52,044 nt of DNA, from contig JASJXV010000005.1 of assembly GCA_030123805.1 (NCBI GenBank), positions 1 to 52,044 on the forward strand, read 5' to 3'. Below, in pieces: positions 16,152 through 26,132 of the stretch (within the stretch, counting starts at the first letter, position 1; each line of letters starts with the position of its first letter). The notes beneath the pieces were generated by a model. It did no database searches. It was given only the letters and a program-made list of their open reading frames with translations, and had not been told where the DNA came from. Made by a program: the position numbers and the translations under genes. This DNA comes from Gammaproteobacteria bacterium. GTDB taxonomy: Bacteria; Pseudomonadota; Gammaproteobacteria; Pseudomonadales; Azotimanducaceae.

Positions 16152-17525
16152 TCAAAGGTTGAACCGAGTACGCAGTTTGTCATAAATCCCGTCAAAACTG
16201 CCATTGCTCATTATTAAAATATGTTGTGCTCTGGATGGATCATGGATAACAGTCGCTAACATATTCACTATCTCATCGGTGGAGGTATGCATTGAAAAAC
16301 GATCAGCATCGGATTGCACCAGGTCCTCAAGACGCCACGCCAGAGAGTCGGGCTTGAACCACATTACCTTGTTGGCTGGATGGCACGCAGCGGCCAGACT
16401 GTCCCGATGCACTCCCTTTTTCATAGTATGGGATGCGAATTCAATAACTGCAATGATTTCAGCATCACCCACTGAAGCTCGTAAGCCTTTCAGTGTGGTT
16501 TCTATAGCCGTCGGATGATGTGCAAAATCTTCGTAGATGCGGGTTAACCCGGTTTCAAATAGTAACTCCATACGACGCTTAACGCCTTTAAAACTGCACA
16601 TGGCGTCAATTGCCGTCTCGGGTTCGATCCCCGCATGCCGAGCAGCCGCAAGTGCAGCCTGGGCGTTATGCATGTTGTGCTGTCCTAGCAGGTCCCACTT
16701 GACCCTACCCATCCGTGTGCCATCGATAAGAATGTCAAATTCACGGCAGTCGTCCGTCACGGGTACAGCAGACCAACCTTGATCTGCGTGGTGGCAGGAG
16801 ATGTATTCCACCTGTGTCCAACAGCCTTTTTCCAGTACAGAATCGAGGGCGGCATCTTGTTCCGGTCGAATTATTCTTCCCTTCCCTGGAATACTGCGAA
16901 CCAACAGGTGGAACTGTTCCTGGATCGCGCCAAGGTCAGGAAAGATATCGGCATGATCGTACTCAAGGTTATTCAAAATTGCGGTGCGTGGTCTGTAATG
17001 CAGAAACTTGGATCTGCGATCGAAGTAGGATGTATCGTACTCATCCGCTTCAATGACAAAGAAAGGTTTGTTACCCAGTCTGGCGGATTCCTGAAAGTTG
17101 CTCGGTATGCCGCCGATCAGAAATCCCGGCTCAAGTCCCGCAGATTCAAGTATCCATGCCACCATGCTTGCCGTTGTCGTTTTGCCATGGGTTCCCGCCA
17201 CGGCAATAACCCAGCGATCTTTCAGAATATACCTTGCCAGCCATTCAGCACCAGAGACGTAATCCAGTCCGCGATCAAGGACATACTCCACCGCCGGATT
17301 GCCTCTCGGTAGGTTGGCGTTGCCTATAATGACCAGATCCGGATCCGGTTTAAGATGACTGGCATGGTAACCACGCATCAGTGTTATACCCGCCTCTGAC
17401 AACTGTGTACTCATGGGTGGATATACATTCTGATCGGAGCCGCTAACTTGATGACCTGATTGTTTCGCCAATAAGGCCAGGCTTCCCATGAGCATTCCAC
17501 AGATACCCAGGATATGCAGGTTCAT
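16152..17525 (-). CDS. mpl: UDP-N-acetylmuramate:L-Ala-gamma-D-Glu-meso-DAP ligase
   Basis: Attaches recycled tripeptide to UDP-MurNAc, a murein-recycling step in the cytoplasm. Seen: N-terminal Rossmann motif LHILGICGMLMGSLALLAK, the Mur ligase ATP loop VIAVAGTHGKTTTASMV near residue 110, FFVIEADEYDTSYFDRRSKF (the carbamate/Mg region), YEDFAHHPTAIETTLKGL and a C-terminal domain. The 457 residues fit Mpl. MurC is related, but the DRRSKF segment and the short N-terminus fit Mpl. The start overlaps the stop of the upstream membrane protein gene (ATGA), and ubiX follows at once, so the three form an operon. Confidence 0.93.
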   Translation of the reverse strand: MNLHILGICGMLMGSLALLAKQSGHQVSGSDQNVYPPMSTQLSEAGITLMRGYHASHLKPDPDLVIIGNANLPRGNPAVEYVLDRGLDYVSGAEWLARYILKDRWVIAVAGTHGKTTTASMVAWILESAGLEPGFLIGGIPSNFQESARLGNKPFFVIEADEYDTSYFDRRSKFLHYRPRTAILNNLEYDHADIFPDLGAIQEQFHLLVRSIPGKGRIIRPEQDAALDSVLEKGCWTQVEYISCHHADQGWSAVPVTDDCREFDILIDGTRMGRVKWDLLGQHNMHNAQAALAAARHAGIEPETAIDAMCSFKGVKRRMELLFETGLTRIYEDFAHHPTAIETTLKGLRASVGDAEIIAVIEFASHTMKKGVHRDSLAAACHPANKVMWFKPDSLAWRLEDLVQSDADRFSMHTSTDEIVNMLATVIHDPSRAQHILIMSNGSFDGIYDKLRTRFNL

Positions 17526-18061
17526 GATTGGCTGACCGCCTGCACTGAAGAGGGGAGAAACGTGCTGGTCGTGATCAGAGAAAGCAGTTCAATGGTGAAT
17601 GCCAGGGTAATTCCCAGCATCAGACTGACGTTGATTGACTTGTGCAGAATGAATCCTGCCACAGCAATCCACCAGAAGAAGAACATCCAATAAAGCACCT
17701 CGATGAACAGAATCATGGTTTGATTCTCGTTGACTATTAGAAACAGGTTGAGCGGTATCATGAATATTACCAGCAGTGTATTGGTCCCTAGAAAAGCCAC
17801 CAGGGTTGCGCGGAAACGGTAACTTACACGTTTGAAAACAAGGAGTAACCAGACGCAGGTCAGTTGTATAACAATACCCAGAATGACCAGCTTAATTGCG
17901 TCCGTGATTTGGTTCCTGGCGCTGGAAATTGTCAGGAGAGCGGTGGAACTTGTTACATACACGGCAAAGATAAATCCGATAAAACCCATCGATACAGGTG
18001 CACGTTCGGGACTGGTTCTAAGCAGGCACATTTGCCAGAAAAAAAATATAAATTGCAACAT
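17522..18061 (-). CDS. Polytopic membrane protein of unknown function
   Basis: A 179-residue protein with about five predicted transmembrane helices (for example GFIGFIFAVYVTSSTALLTI near 26, AIKLVILGIVIQLTCVWLLL, then FLGTNTLLVIFMIPLNLFLI, a Trp/Phe-rich helix, and a final helix near 145-168). I do not recognise the family. Its stop codon overlaps the mpl start, so it is translationally coupled to mpl and probably works in, or is at least regulated with, envelope metabolism. The start is uncertain: ATGs at 18061 (residue 1), at residue 11 and at residue 25 are possible, and none has a clear ribosome-binding site. The residue-25 start would still include the first helix. Confidence 0.7.
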   Translation of the reverse strand: MLQFIFFFWQMCLLRTSPERAPVSMGFIGFIFAVYVTSSTALLTISSARNQITDAIKLVILGIVIQLTCVWLLLVFKRVSYRFRATLVAFLGTNTLLVIFMIPLNLFLIVNENQTMILFIEVLYWMFFFWWIAVAGFILHKSINVSLMLGITLAFTIELLSLITTSTFLPSSVQAVSQS

Positions 18062-18391
18062 AAAAAATCCCGAATCTAACTTTAGTCCATAAACGATACC
18101 CTGATCGTGCTAATGATAATGGGTTCGGGATCAGAATTCAGATCCAATGTAAATGCACAGGCGATACGGCAGATTCCAGGTCACAGTGTGCAGAATTACC
18201 AGATCCGGATTCATAACGAGTTGGTGACAGAAGTGTCATGTATACAGGCGTAATTGTAAACGAAATCGATGACACTTGAGTGCCCAACTGGTACCATTCG
18301 CAGCTCTATTTTAAGCAGTTCCTGTCATTCGATGGCGCAGCAAAACTTCTCGTTAACGAACACAGAATTTGGATCAATGGAATAACAACCG
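18062..18391. other. Intergenic region carrying the ccoN promoter
   Basis: A 330-base gap between divergent transcripts. No FNR box meeting a 9-of-10 standard is seen before ccoN. The main structured element is the palindrome TGACA-GAAG-TGTCA at 18225-18238, about 155 bases before the ccoN start, which could bind a dimeric regulator. Nothing else was recognised. Confidence 0.4.
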
Positions 18392-19813
18392 ATGACTTCT
18401 GCTTACAATCATCCTGAATACAACTACAAGGTTGTGCGGCAGTTTGCTGTCATGACGGTCGTGTGGGGCGTTATTGGTATGCTGGTCGGGGTGATAATCG
18501 CCGGTCAACTGGCATGGCCTGCCCTGAATTTTGATACCCCGTGGTTTAGCTTTGGTCGGCTTCGCCCTCTGCATACCAATGCTGTTATCTTTGCATTCGG
18601 CGGCTCTGCTTTGTTTGCGTCCTCGCTTTTCATAGTACAGAGAACCTGCCAGACACGGCTTTTCTCCGACTCTCTGGCTGCTGTGGTTTTCTGGGGTTGG
18701 CAGGCGGTTATTGTATGCGCGGTGGTGACGCTACCGCTGGGTATTACCAGCAGCAAAGAATATGCTGAGCTGGAGTGGCCCATCGATATTCTTCTTACAG
18801 TTGTCTGGGTTCTCTACGGCATACTCTTTTTCGGTACCCTGGCGCGGCGGAAAACTAAACATATCTATGTGGCCAACTGGTTCTTCTCTGCATACATCAT
18901 AGCTGTCGGCATTCTGCACATAATCAATAGCCTGGCGATACCCGTATCACTTACCAAATCCTATTCAATATACGCGGGAACCGTGGATGCCATGGTGCAG
19001 TGGTGGTACGGGCATAATGCGGTTGGATTCTTTCTCACCGCCGGATTTCTCGGCATGATGTATTATTTTGTCCCCAAGCAGGCGGAACGTCCGGTGTATT
19101 CATACCGGTTATCGGTAGTACATTTCTGGTCACTGATCGCCATATATGTATGGGCCGGTCCACACCACCTGCACTATACGTCGTTGCCGGATTGGGTTCA
19201 GAGCCTGGGAATGGTGATGTCGCTGATGCTATTGGCACCATCGTGGGGAGGTATGATAAATGGAATCATGACCCTGTCCGGAGCCTGGGACAAACTACGT
19301 ACTGATCCCATTCTAAAATTTCTGGTCGTCTCTCTCTCGTTCTACGGTATGTCTACATTCGAGGGTCCAATGATGGCGATCAAGTCGGTTAATGCGATGT
19401 CGCATTACACAGACTGGACCATTGGGCATGTGCACTCCGGCGCTCTGGGCTGGGTGGCGATGGTGTCGATCGGTACCATGTATCATCTGGTGCCCATCGT
19501 GTTTGGTCGAAAGCAAGGCAAGATGTACAGTTTAAAGCTGATCGACATACACTTTTGGATGGCGACTATCGGTACCGTAATGTACATTGTCTCCATGTGG
19601 GTTAATGGACTGATGCAGGGATTGATGTGGCGGGCAGTGAACGATGACGGTACATTGACTTACAGTTTTGTCGAATCGGTTGAGGCAAGTTTTCCCGGGT
19701 ATGTGGTCAGGTTCCTGGGCGGTGCGATCTTCATGATTGGCATGTTGGTGATGGCTTACAATGTGTGGAAAACAGCAACCACGGACCCTGAATCATCGGA
19801 GGGTGCGGCATGA
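18392..19813 (+). CDS. ccoN: cbb3-type cytochrome c oxidase subunit I
   Basis: Catalytic subunit of the high-affinity cbb3 oxidase: reduces oxygen to water and pumps protons in the inner membrane. At 473 residues with about 12 transmembrane helices it has the usual length. Seen: [15 protein letters not shown] with a CuB-ligand His; [11 protein letters not shown] with the Tyr that forms the His-Tyr link in this family; [14 protein letters not shown] with the paired CuB His; and [14 protein letters not shown]-type sequence ([14 protein letters not shown]) with the haem ligands. Start is supported by a GGAA eight bases upstream. It heads ccoNOQP; the stop overlaps the ccoO start. Confidence 0.97.
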   Translation: MTSAYNHPEYNYKVVRQFAVMTVVWGVIGMLVGVIIAGQLAWPALNFDTPWFSFGRLRPLHTNAVIFAFGGSALFASSLFIVQRTCQTRLFSDSLAAVVFWGWQAVIVCAVVTLPLGITSSKEYAELEWPIDILLTVVWVLYGILFFGTLARRKTKHIYVANWFFSAYIIAVGILHIINSLAIPVSLTKSYSIYAGTVDAMVQWWYGHNAVGFFLTAGFLGMMYYFVPKQAERPVYSYRLSVVHFWSLIAIYVWAGPHHLHYTSLPDWVQSLGMVMSLMLLAPSWGGMINGIMTLSGAWDKLRTDPILKFLVVSLSFYGMSTFEGPMMAIKSVNAMSHYTDWTIGHVHSGALGWVAMVSIGTMYHLVPIVFGRKQGKMYSLKLIDIHFWMATIGTVMYIVSMWVNGLMQGLMWRAVNDDGTLTYSFVESVEASFPGYVVRFLGGAIFMIGMLVMAYNVWKTATTDPESSEGAA

Positions 19814-20418
19814 ATCACCAATTCATAGAAAAGAACCTGGGAGTGATGATCATTCTGATCGTCATCGCTGTGAGTTTTGGCGGTGCGATAGAAATTATTC
19901 CCCTGATGTTCCAAAAAGTCATTTCGGAACCCATTAAGGGTTTAAAGCCATTGACAGCGTTACAACTGGAAGGCAGAGACATATACATTCGTGAAGGCTG
20001 CAACGTTTGCCATTCTCAGATGATCAGACCACTGCGGGCTGAAGTCGAACGCTACGGGCATTACTCTGTGGCGGGCGAGCTTGTATATAACCACCCATTC
20101 CTCTGGGGGTCCAAGCGTACCGGACCTGATCTTGCACGGGTGGGCGGCTTGTATAGCGATGATTGGCACCGTGCCCACCTGTATAATCCAAGGGCAGTCG
20201 TACCGGAATCCAATATGCCGGCATACCCCTGGTTGTTTGAAGACATCCTGGATGGTGAAATTACGGCCGACAAACTAGCCGCGTTGCGCGTGGTCGGAGT
20301 TCCCTATACAGATGAGGATATTGCCGGTGCGAAAGCAATGGTAGCAGGCAGAACGGAAGCGGAAGCGCTGATTGATTATTTGCAGCAATTGGGTCTGTTG
20401 ATCAAGGCAAGACGATAG
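19810..20418 (+). CDS. ccoO: cbb3 oxidase monohaem cytochrome c subunit II
   Basis: A membrane-anchored monohaem cytochrome c that feeds electrons from CcoP to CcoN. Seen: one N-terminal transmembrane anchor ([20 protein letters not shown]); a single haem site CNVCH near residue 66, followed by SQMIRPL and the conserved [20 protein letters not shown]; the haem-ligand Met region [11 protein letters not shown]; and a C-terminal helix [12 protein letters not shown]. At 202 residues it is typical. The ATG overlaps the ccoN stop (ATGA). Confidence 0.97.
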   Translation: MNHQFIEKNLGVMIILIVIAVSFGGAIEIIPLMFQKVISEPIKGLKPLTALQLEGRDIYIREGCNVCHSQMIRPLRAEVERYGHYSVAGELVYNHPFLWGSKRTGPDLARVGGLYSDDWHRAHLYNPRAVVPESNMPAYPWLFEDILDGEITADKLAALRVVGVPYTDEDIAGAKAMVAGRTEAEALIDYLQQLGLLIKARR

Positions 20419-20428
20419 GAGACCGGCA

Positions 20429-20599
20429 GTGGATATGAACGATTTAAGAGGCATTGCAACGGTGCTCTGTATGGTGGCGTTCCTGTCCGTGGTTTTCTGG
20501 GCATACAGTTCAAAGCGTAAAAAGGACTTCGAGGAAGCGTCCATGTTGCCCTTTTCCGAAAAGCCTGAAACACCTTCAGAATTGGAGGATACAGAATGA
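20429..20599 (+). CDS. ccoQ: cbb3 oxidase small subunit CcoQ/FixQ
   Basis: A 56-residue single-helix protein between ccoO and ccoP, where CcoQ is always found. Seen: MDMNDLRGIATVLCMVAFLS, then VVFWAYSSKRKKDFEEAS and an acidic tail. The helix followed by the SSKRKKDFEEA basic/acidic motif is the CcoQ signature. It stabilises the oxidase complex. A GTG at 20429 is favoured because AGGAGA lies six bases upstream; the ATG at 20435 is an alternative. The stop overlaps the ccoP start. Confidence 0.92.
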   Translation: MDMNDLRGIATVLCMVAFLSVVFWAYSSKRKKDFEEASMLPFSEKPETPSELEDTE

Positions 20600-21471
20600 G
20601 TACGGCATGGAGTTGGGTGGTAATTATCGGCAGCCTGGGTTCGATATTATTCTTCTATGTGGTGTTGCAGCTGAACCGTCAAACGGGCAAAGAATCTGGG
20701 GAAACGACCGGCCATATCCATGACGGTATTGAAGAATATGATAATCCATTACCTGCCTGGTGGTATTGGCTGTTTGTACTCACGATGATATACGGTGTTG
20801 GCTACCTGATCTGGTATCCTGGTCTGGGTAATTTTCCCGGCATTGCAGATTGGACTTCAGTTGGTGAATTAGAGACTGACCAGGAAGCCAGTCGCGCCAG
20901 GTACGAACCCCTATTCGCAAAATACCGGCAGCTGCCGGTGGCAGAGATTTACAAAGTTCCGGCAGCAGTAAAAATGGGTCAGCGGCTGTTCGCCAATAAC
21001 TGCTCGGTGTGTCATGGATCAACGGCTGCTGGCGGATTTGGTTTTCCGGATCTGATCGATGATGTGTGGACCTGGGGTGCTGAAGCTTCCACTATTAAAC
21101 AAACGATTCTGCATGGACGGAAAGCCGCCATGCCGGCGTGGGGAACCGTTATCGGCGACCAGGGAATTAGAGACGTAACCGCCTATATCCTGAGCCTGAA
21201 CAACAGAGAAGCAGACCCGGACGCCGTGGCACAGGGTGAAACTTTATTCGGGAATTTTTGTATTGCTTGCCACGGTCCTGAAGGAAAAGGGTTGCCTGCA
21301 CTGGGTGCCCCGGATTTGACTAATGGCATCTGGTTGTATGGCAATTCACGATCGCGCATAGAGTTTTCCATCAGAAATGGCAGAAACGGAGAAATGCCCG
21401 GTTTCAAGCACAAACTGGGTGAAAACAAGGCACATATTCTGGCGGGCTATGTATATGGACTATCTCGCTGA
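20596..21471 (+). CDS. ccoP: cbb3 oxidase dihaem cytochrome c subunit III
   Basis: A dihaem, membrane-anchored cytochrome c that accepts electrons for the oxidase. Seen: two transmembrane helices at the N-terminus (WVVIIGSLGSILFFYVVL and WWYWLFVLTMIYGVGYLIWY), with the conserved HIHDGIEEYDNPLPAWW between them; two haem sites, CSVCH near residue 137 and CIACH near 219; and Met ligand segments AAMPAWG and GEMPGFK. At 291 residues it has the usual length. It starts inside the ccoQ stop. ccoG follows after 38 bases. Confidence 0.97.
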   Translation: MSTAWSWVVIIGSLGSILFFYVVLQLNRQTGKESGETTGHIHDGIEEYDNPLPAWWYWLFVLTMIYGVGYLIWYPGLGNFPGIADWTSVGELETDQEASRARYEPLFAKYRQLPVAEIYKVPAAVKMGQRLFANNCSVCHGSTAAGGFGFPDLIDDVWTWGAEASTIKQTILHGRKAAMPAWGTVIGDQGIRDVTAYILSLNNREADPDAVAQGETLFGNFCIACHGPEGKGLPALGAPDLTNGIWLYGNSRSRIEFSIRNGRNGEMPGFKHKLGENKAHILAGYVYGLSR

Positions 21472-21509
21472 GAACCCCTGAACTGAGTGGCCAGGATTTA
21501 CCTGGAAGA

Positions 21510-23054
21510 ATGCCTGAAAGGCCTGACACTCCGGAAACCGCACCCAATATGTCAAATCCTACCGAATCACGTCAGCGTGACAGTATTCTGGAGTCACCGA
21601 AGTCTGAACTATTGGATCATCGCAACCATGGCAATAGTGTGCCAGAGAATACACCGGCTGAACTTATCACCTCTGATGTCAGCTCGACGGTTTTTAATCT
21701 CTATGAGAAAAGGGAAAAAATCTATACACGTCGTATAGAAGGTTTTTACCAAAGAATAAGACTTTACACAGGGTGGCCTTTATTGTTGGGTTATTTCCTG
21801 ATGCCCTGGGTGAATCTGGAGGGTAGGCAGGCGATTCTGTTCGACCTACCCGAACGTAAATTCCATATTCTCTGGCTAACCTTCTGGCCCCAGGATTTGG
21901 TGTTTCTGGCCTGGGGATTGATGATCTCTGCATTTCTATTATTTTTCATAACAACCTGGTTGGGTAGAGTCTGGTGTGGTTATACCTGCCCGCAGACAGT
22001 TTGGACCGCTATCTACATGTGGGCTGAACAATTAGTCGAAGGTGATAGAAATCAACGTATGCGATTGGATCGCGAGCGCTGGTCGGTGCAGAAACTGTGT
22101 AAGAAGGTGGTGAAACATGGTATGTGGTTGGGATTCGCATTTCTGACGGGGTTGACATTTATCGGTTACTTCTATGGGGTCCGTGAACTGGTTGCCGATA
22201 TCATATTTATGGAAGTTGCCCCGGAAGCCGCTTTTTGGGTGCTGTTTTTTACCGCGACAACGTATGTAAATGCGGGCTGGATGCGAGAGCAAGTCTGTCT
22301 CTATATGTGTCCTTATGCGCGTTTTCAGGCAGCAATGTTTGACGAAGATACGTTGATAGTTTCCTACGATGCCAGACGCGGTGAAACCAGAGGCGCGAGA
22401 CAAAGGGGACCCAATCCTGCAGATCTGGGTCTGGGTGACTGCATCGATTGTTTTATGTGTGTGCAAGTCTGTCCAACTGGAATCGATATACGTAAAGGTC
22501 TCCAGTATGAATGCATTAACTGCGCTCTGTGCATTGATGCGTGTGATGAAATTATGCAGAAAATGGCGTATAAAAAGGGGTTGATAGCCTATACCACCGA
22601 GAACAGGCTGGCAGGGCATAAACAAAAAGTCCTGCGGCCCAGGCTAATTGGATATGGGTCCGTATTGCTGGTCATGTTCATTCTGTTTACAACTGTTCTG
22701 GCAACGCGCACTCCTCTGGAGTTGGATGTGATCAGAGACAGGGTACGACTGTATCAACAGACCGCAGACGGGCAGGTATTGAACGTCTATACGCTGAAGA
22801 TATTGAATATGTCCCAGTCACCCCATGACTACAGAATTTCTATTCAGGGCATTGAAGGTGCAAAATTTGTTACACGGACTTCTGTTCACCTTGAGGCGGG
22901 TGAGGTGCTAAATGTGCCAACCGGCATCAAGGTTAATCCGGACAAATTGACGAAGACCAACTACAAAATTCAATTTCGTGTTCATGCAGTCGACGATGCT
23001 CTTTTGAGTGCTGTAAGTGAAAGCAGCTTTATAGGTCCTCAGCCGCTTTTTTAA
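21510..23054 (+). CDS. ccoG: Membrane-bound iron-sulfur protein CcoG/RdxA
   Basis: Cupric reductase and assembly factor for cbb3 oxidase; in known cases it reduces Cu(II) to Cu(I) for CcoI. Seen: several transmembrane helices from about residue 90; the CGYTCPQTVW and LYMCPYARFQ motifs; two 4Fe-4S clusters, CIDCFMCVQVCPTGIDI and CINCALCIDACDEIM; and a C-terminal periplasmic immunoglobulin-like domain (FixG C-terminal). The 514 residues include a polar N-terminal extension of about 45. A second ATG at 21549 is possible; I keep 21510 because GGAAG precedes it. Follows ccoNOQP and precedes ccoH. Confidence 0.95.
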   Translation: MPERPDTPETAPNMSNPTESRQRDSILESPKSELLDHRNHGNSVPENTPAELITSDVSSTVFNLYEKREKIYTRRIEGFYQRIRLYTGWPLLLGYFLMPWVNLEGRQAILFDLPERKFHILWLTFWPQDLVFLAWGLMISAFLLFFITTWLGRVWCGYTCPQTVWTAIYMWAEQLVEGDRNQRMRLDRERWSVQKLCKKVVKHGMWLGFAFLTGLTFIGYFYGVRELVADIIFMEVAPEAAFWVLFFTATTYVNAGWMREQVCLYMCPYARFQAAMFDEDTLIVSYDARRGETRGARQRGPNPADLGLGDCIDCFMCVQVCPTGIDIRKGLQYECINCALCIDACDEIMQKMAYKKGLIAYTTENRLAGHKQKVLRPRLIGYGSVLLVMFILFTTVLATRTPLELDVIRDRVRLYQQTADGQVLNVYTLKILNMSQSPHDYRISIQGIEGAKFVTRTSVHLEAGEVLNVPTGIKVNPDKLTKTNYKIQFRVHAVDDALLSAVSESSFIGPQPLF

Positions 23055-23095
23055 TTTGCTTCTGATTCTGCAACACCGCACAGGACATGTGACTT

Positions 23096-23602
23096 ATGTT
23101 AGAGCCTGAAAATCAAAAACCCTGGTATCGTCAGCTCTGGCCCTGGATACTAATTGCCATTCCTGGCAGTTCTGTTATCGGAGGTGTGGTGATGATCTAT
23201 TTGGCAATAACCGGCTCCGATCACCTGGTGAAAGACAGTTATTATAAAGATGGTATGGCCATTAACAGGCAGTTGGATCGGGATATACTGGCGACAAAAC
23301 TGGGAGTCGAGGCCAGTATCGAATTTGATGTGATGGAAGGCGTCATATTCGTGATTCTGCGGGGTGTCGACGAATACGGATTGGTAGCTGAATTATTTCA
23401 TCCCACTGATAGTGCAAGGGACTTGAAATCGACTCTGTTCAGGGAAAATGGTGAAAAAGGGATGTTTCAGGGCAGTTTTGGTGCACCTTTAGATGGCCGT
23501 TGGTATCTTGAGCTAAGAGATCTGGACAATGAGTGGAGATTGCGCGGTCGGGTGATACTTCCAGCGACCGGGGCAGTAGTCATAAAGCCAACGGCTGTAT
23601 AA
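23096..23602 (+). CDS. ccoH: cbb3 oxidase assembly protein CcoH/FixH
   Basis: Single-pass membrane protein needed for stable cbb3 assembly. Seen: N-terminal helix WPWILIAIPGSSVIGGVVMI near residue 15, the conserved DHLVKDSYYKDGMAINRQLDRD just after it, and a periplasmic beta-rich domain with LVAELFHPTDSARD and DGRWYLELRDLDNEWRLRG. At 168 residues it is of family length. It lies in the usual place between ccoG and ccoI, with 12 bases to ccoI. Confidence 0.93.
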   Translation: MLEPENQKPWYRQLWPWILIAIPGSSVIGGVVMIYLAITGSDHLVKDSYYKDGMAINRQLDRDILATKLGVEASIEFDVMEGVIFVILRGVDEYGLVAELFHPTDSARDLKSTLFRENGEKGMFQGSFGAPLDGRWYLELRDLDNEWRLRGRVILPATGAVVIKPTAV

Positions 23603-23614
23603 GGTAATGCTGCA

Positions 23615-26092
23615 GTGGATGAACTAAACTGCGATAAGCTCTTACAAGGGATTCCTGAAGTTGGAAAAGATCTCTGTTATCACTGCGGGTTGGATGTACC
23701 GGGTGGCAGTCGGTGGAGCGTTAAAGTTGATGGCACAGAAAGGATTATGTGTTGTGCTGGTTGCTTCGCTGCCAGTTCCATGATTCTGGATGCGGGCCTG
23801 GGGAAATACTACCGGTTTCGGGAAACGGCTGAGGATTCTGCATTGTTCAATCCGGGGCTGTTGAACAAAACTGCTGGCGAATTGGATTACAGTCATCTGG
23901 ATCACGCAAAAATCCTGAAGTTTTTTGTGACTAAAAAGAATGACGATATAAGCGAAGCAAGCCTGATAATCAGTGGCATCCGCTGTGCGGCATGTGTTTG
24001 GCTACTGGAAAACTACCTTGGTAGACAGGCTGGTATTGAGGATGCACATGTAAATCTTGCCAACCAACGCGCTTTCATTCAGTTTGCTCCTGCAAAGATT
24101 CCCGTAAGTCAGATATTTTGCCTCATACGTCAGTTGGGGTATGAGGCTACCCCCTACAAACCCAGTGCTGTTCGGGTTGTATACCAGGAGGATAAAAAGC
24201 GGCATCTGAAGGGGTTGGGATTGGCGGGAATAGTTATGATGCAAGTCATGATGTTTTCGTTCGCCATGTACGCTGGCGCTTTTGCTGGCATGGAACAGAC
24301 CTATGAGATCCTGTTCCGCTATGCAAGTATGGCATTCGTAACACCGGTTTTTTTTTATAGCGCCCGGCCTTTTTTTGTGGGGGCCTTCAGAGACTTGAAA
24401 GCCGGTATACCGGGAATGGATCTACCCGTGTCATTGGCAATAGCAAGCGCATATGCCTTCAGTGTCTGGAATACTCTAACGAGTATGGGGGAGGTCTATT
24501 TTGATTCGGTTTCCATGTTTGTGTTCTTTTTACTGTTGGGAAGGTATCTGGAGTTTCAGGCCCGTTACCACAGTCTTCGAACGTCAAATGACTTACTCTC
24601 CGCATTTCCTTCCCATGCTGCATTGATAGAACCTGGCGCTTTGGATAATAATTTAGCCCATGACAAGATGGTATTGGTGGAAGAATTGGAGCCAGGTGAT
24701 CAAATCCGAATTCGTACTGGAGCAATAATTCCGGCTGACGGAGTGTTGTTGGACAGGGAAGCGGTAGTCGATCAGTCAGCCCTTTCCGGTGAGTCAACCC
24801 CAATCTCACTACAGGAGAACGAGTCCGTATTTGCCGGGTCTATTAACCTGGAGAGTCCAATCCGCATCACGGTGACAGCAATCGCCGGGGACGCCATAGT
24901 GTCAAAAATAGTGCGGTTATCAGAACGGGCAACGAAAGAAAAGCCGCGTATTGCGACGCTTGCGGATGCAGTGGCTCGCAAGTTTGTTGTATTCGTTATT
25001 TCAGTGGCCTCCCTAACTGCTTTATGGTGGGGCGTGAATGATCCAGGCAACAGTTTTTCGGTTGTCCTTTCCGTTCTGGTAATTAGTTGTCCATGCGCAC
25101 TTTCCCTGGCCACACCCGCAGCGTTAACAGTAGCTACGAGTGCTTTAGGCAGGATCGGTTTTCTGGTGTCCAAAGCACATGTACTTGAGCGTCTGGCTTC
25201 AGTGAAGGATGTTGTATTTGACAAGACAGGAACCTTGACACAGGGAAGATTGACGGTAGAGGAAGTGATGGCGCTTACCGATCTTTCCGATTCCGAATGT
25301 CTAAATATTGCTGCTGCCCTGGAAAATGGCATTGAACATCCCGTTGCTTATGCATTTGATGCAGAAACTCTGCTGGCAGTTGAAGATCGTGAGCAGGTCA
25401 TTGGTCAGGGCATATCGGGTCTCGTAAATGGACGCTGTTTTCGAATTGGAAAACCCGCTTTTGCCTGTCCTGAAAAGGAAGTACCGTTTCCAGACAAGAC
25501 TGGAATTTGGATCCTTATGGCAGAGCAATCCGAACCAGTCGCCTGGTTTCGAGTTGCGGATCAGATCCGACCCGATAGTATTGCTGGTATCAAGCACCTT
25601 AATAAACTTGGTATCAAGGCGCACCTGGTTACAGGGGATTCTGTGCAGACGGCCGAGGCAGTTGGCAGAATGCTGTCCATAGAGTCGATACTCAGTGCCA
25701 TTTCGCCAGAGCAAAAAATGAATTTCATCAAGTCGCTGCAAAGTCGTCAACCCGAAGTCGTTATGGTGGGAGACGGAATCAACGATATCGCAGCTCTGGG
25801 TCTTGCCACAACTTCCATTGCGATGGCAGACGCAAGCGATTTTGTGCAGGCAAAGACGGACGCTGTGCTGTTGTCAAATCGCGTTGACGACATTGGTCGC
25901 GCAGTCGAGTTTGCACGTAAAACCAGAAGAATCATTCGTCAAAATCTGGTTTGGGCTTTGTCTTATAATGTAATCGCATTGCCGTTGGCCGTGAGCGGAT
26001 TTATCGTCCCGTGGCTCGCTGCACTGGGAATGTCCTGTAGTTCACTTATTGTAGTGGGTAATGCTTGGCGATTGAGCCGCGTAAAGGTTTAA
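23615..26092 (+). CDS. ccoI: Copper-exporting P1B-type ATPase CcoI/FixI
   Basis: Moves Cu(I) across the inner membrane to supply the CuB site of cbb3 oxidase. The 825 residues show: N-terminal Cys pairs CYHCG and CCAGC; a heavy-metal-associated domain with GIRCAACVW near 130; eight membrane helices; the actuator loop SALSGESTPISL; the metal-binding CPC in ISCPCALSLATP; the phosphorylation site DKTGTLTQG; the P1B HP motif in IEHPVAYAF; and the hinge VGDGINDIAALG. A GTG at 23615 fits the family N-terminus; AAGG lies 11 bases upstream. The ccoG-ccoH-ccoI-ccoS order is canonical. Confidence 0.95.
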   Translation: MDELNCDKLLQGIPEVGKDLCYHCGLDVPGGSRWSVKVDGTERIMCCAGCFAASSMILDAGLGKYYRFRETAEDSALFNPGLLNKTAGELDYSHLDHAKILKFFVTKKNDDISEASLIISGIRCAACVWLLENYLGRQAGIEDAHVNLANQRAFIQFAPAKIPVSQIFCLIRQLGYEATPYKPSAVRVVYQEDKKRHLKGLGLAGIVMMQVMMFSFAMYAGAFAGMEQTYEILFRYASMAFVTPVFFYSARPFFVGAFRDLKAGIPGMDLPVSLAIASAYAFSVWNTLTSMGEVYFDSVSMFVFFLLLGRYLEFQARYHSLRTSNDLLSAFPSHAALIEPGALDNNLAHDKMVLVEELEPGDQIRIRTGAIIPADGVLLDREAVVDQSALSGESTPISLQENESVFAGSINLESPIRITVTAIAGDAIVSKIVRLSERATKEKPRIATLADAVARKFVVFVISVASLTALWWGVNDPGNSFSVVLSVLVISCPCALSLATPAALTVATSALGRIGFLVSKAHVLERLASVKDVVFDKTGTLTQGRLTVEEVMALTDLSDSECLNIAAALENGIEHPVAYAFDAETLLAVEDREQVIGQGISGLVNGRCFRIGKPAFACPEKEVPFPDKTGIWILMAEQSEPVAWFRVADQIRPDSIAGIKHLNKLGIKAHLVTGDSVQTAEAVGRMLSIESILSAISPEQKMNFIKSLQSRQPEVVMVGDGINDIAALGLATTSIAMADASDFVQAKTDAVLLSNRVDDIGRAVEFARKTRRIIRQNLVWALSYNVIALPLAVSGFIVPWLAALGMSCSSLIVVGNAWRLSRVKV

Positions 26093-26132
26093 GCTAGACA
26101 ATTCGGCAGAATTCCCACGGCTTGGATGGGCA

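Noticed and set aside
22032-22625. A 197-codon minus-strand frame inside ccoG
   Set aside because: It is antisense to the 4Fe-4S region of ccoG, and its apparent composition follows from that.
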